Below, in pieces: positions 20,660 to 21,725 of a DNA stretch of 21,725 bases. The translations under genes were made by a program, and so were the position numbers. The notes beneath the pieces are model-generated. The model saw only the letters and a list, made by a program, of their open reading frames with translations, made no database searches and was not told where the DNA came from. The DNA is from an uncultured Actinomycetospora sp. GTDB lineage: Bacteria > Actinomycetota > Actinomycetes > Mycobacteriales > Pseudonocardiaceae. The stretch is taken from contig CADCTH010000217.1 of the NCBI GenBank assembly GCA_902805495.1, positions 1 through 21,725 on the forward strand, in the 5' to 3' direction. The stretch's first letter is position 1. Each line of letters starts with the position of its first letter.

Positions 20660-21725
20660 TCAGAGCAGTGACAGCTGCTCGGCCGGCGCGGTGACCACCG
20701 CCGCGGGGACCGCGGGCGGCGGCATCGCGCCGTCGGGCCAGCCGCCCTTGCCCTCGCCGCCGTCGATGCCCTCGCCGTACCCCTGCCGCCCGCCCATCGC
20801 GTGCCCGCCGCCGGCGAGCCCGTGGCGCTCGAGCAGCGCCCGCACGCGGGCGGCGAGGTCGCGCCGGTAGGCCGCGTCGACGTAGGCCCCGCGGCGGTAG
20901 AGCGCGGCGTAGCGCTCGATCAGCTCTGGGTGCTCGCGGGCGAGCCAGCCGTGGAACCACTCGCGCGTGCCCGGGCGCAGGTGCAGCGCGAGCACGCCGG
21001 CGCCGCTCGCGCCGGCGCCGGCGATCTCGCCGAGCAGGGCGTCGAGGGCCTGGTCGGTGTCGGTTAGCCCCGGCAGCACCGGCGCGACGAACACGCCGCA
21101 CGGCAGGCCGGCGTCGCGGATGCGCCGCACGAGGTCGAGGCGGGCGCGCGGCGTCGGCGTGCCCGGCTCGACGCGCCGGCGCAGCTCGGGGTCGAGCAGC
21201 GCGAGCGACACCCCGACACCGACCGGGACATCGCGCGCGGCGGCCGTGAGCTCGGGCAGGTCGCGGGTGAGCAGCGTGCCCTTGGTGAGGATCGAGAACG
21301 GCGTCCCCGAGCCGCCCAGCGCGCGGATGATGCCCGGCATGAGGGCGTAGCGGCCCTCGGCGCGCTGGTAGGGGTCGGTGTTGGTGCCCATCGCGACGTG
21401 CTCGCGGGCCCACCGGGGCGCGCGCAGCTCGCGGGCCAGCACCTCGGGCGCGTTGAGCTTGACCACCACCTGGCGGTCGAAGTCGTCGCCCGCGTCGAGG
21501 TCGAGGTAGGTGTGGGTGTTGCGGGCGAAGCAGTTGTGGCTGATCACGCCGTCGGCCACGAAGTCGCCGGTGCCCGTGGTGAGGTCGCACAGCGGGCGCT
21601 CGCCGGGCAGCTCCTCGACGGCGGCCACCGCCCGCCCGCCCGGCCGGTCGCCCGGCGGGGGCGGCGCCACCGGCGGGGTGTCCGGGCGGCGGAAGGCCTC
21701 GTCGGCCAGCGTCTCGGCGCCGATC
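20660..21725 (-). CDS. Rv2578c-family radical SAM protein, intein-containing (5' end outside window)
   Basis: The in-window part encodes the last ~64 residues of an intein and a 290-residue C-terminal extein. The extein begins CFARNTHTYLDLD and continues VVVKLNAPEVL, MGTNTDPYQRAEGRYALMPG, TPFSILTKGTLLTRDL, GVGVSLALLDPELRRRVEPG and APVLPGLTDT. This is the pattern of mycobacterial Rv2578c, a radical SAM enzyme related to spore photoproduct lyase-type proteins. The extein's first Cys would be the third cysteine of the CxxxCxxC cluster motif. A Gly-rich tail (about 40 residues) ends EQLSLL, similar to a sliding-clamp-binding peptide. Function unknown, possibly nucleic-acid repair or modification. 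The start codon and first two cluster cysteines lie beyond 21725. Confidence 0.85.
   Translation of the reverse strand, partial: IGAETLADEAFRRPDTPPVAPPPPGDRPGGRAVAAVEELPGERPLCDLTTGTGDFVADGVISHNCFARNTHTYLDLDAGDDFDRQVVVKLNAPEVLARELRAPRWAREHVAMGTNTDPYQRAEGRYALMPGIIRALGGSGTPFSILTKGTLLTRDLPELTAAARDVPVGVGVSLALLDPELRRRVEPGTPTPRARLDLVRRIRDAGLPCGVFVAPVLPGLTDTDQALDALLGEIAGAGASGAGVLALHLRPGTREWFHGWLAREHPELIERYAALYRRGAYVDAAYRRDLAARVRALLERHGLAGGGHAMGGRQGYGEGIDGGEGKGGWPDGAMPPPAVPAAVVTAPAEQLSLL
21533..21725 (-). other. C-terminal end of an intein
   Basis: Immediately before the extein Cys (codon 21530-21532) the frame reads RPLCDLTTGTGDFVADGVISHN. Printed in parts, this is the intein block F form (xxDLTT, FVADG) followed by block G (GVISHN|C). 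The terminal Asn cyclises and the following Cys is the +1 nucleophile. Upstream, a Pro-rich linker (TPPVAPPPPGDRPGG) leads out of the window, so I cannot see blocks A/B or whether a homing endonuclease is present. Confidence 0.85.

Overview
The window is very GC-rich, densely packed DNA that reads like a chromosome segment of a high-GC actinobacterium. The AspRS, the Rv2578c-type radical SAM protein, the mycothiol-type maleylpyruvate isomerase homologue and the actinobacterial-type [NiFe]-hydrogenase all point that way. A Pseudonocardia-like member of the Pseudonocardiaceae is my best guess, but that is an inference. I found no rRNA, tRNA, CRISPR array, transposase or phage gene.

Layout. (1) 1-779, minus: 5' part of an isocitrate lyase/PEP mutase-family gene. 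(2) 954-11042, plus: a compact operon for a group 1h (formerly group 5, high-affinity, 'Hhy') [NiFe]-hydrogenase. Its order is small subunit, large subunit, a degenerate NifU-like protein, DUF5947-like and DUF6084-like proteins, a 465-aa unknown, the large-subunit maturation protease, a 33-aa membrane microprotein (DUF6893-like), HypA, HypC, HypD, HypE and a disordered 110-aa protein. (3) 10996-15167, minus and converging on the first operon: PadR-type regulator, a second atypical HypC-like protein, HypF, and two SIS-domain (GmhA-like) proteins, each overlapping the next by 4 nt. (4) 15277-15930, plus: a maleylpyruvate isomerase/DinB-like protein diverging from padR, with a promoter whose spacer holds a palindrome. 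(5) 15943-19996, minus: aspS, a DUF389 membrane protein and a frameshifted phosphotransferase. (6) 20086-20466, minus: a small one-TM protein. (7) 20660-21725, minus: C-terminal part of a radical SAM protein carrying the end of an intein.

How the genes work together. HhyS/HhyL form the H2-oxidising core. The small subunit has no Tat signal, so the enzyme should be cytoplasmic, and its proximal cluster motif has Asp in place of one Cys. HypF would make the cyanide ligands, HypC/HypD/HypE assemble Fe(CN)2CO, HypA delivers nickel, and the protease trims 21 residues from HhyL. HypB and any obvious quinone-reactive anchor are absent from the window.

The most interesting material is the accessory set: the two SIS proteins whose GmhA-type active-site residues look split between them, the atypical HypC, the Cys-rich DUF5947 protein, the one-Cys NifU-like protein and the membrane microprotein. 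Separately, an intein interrupts the iron-sulfur motif of the radical SAM protein at the window's right edge.
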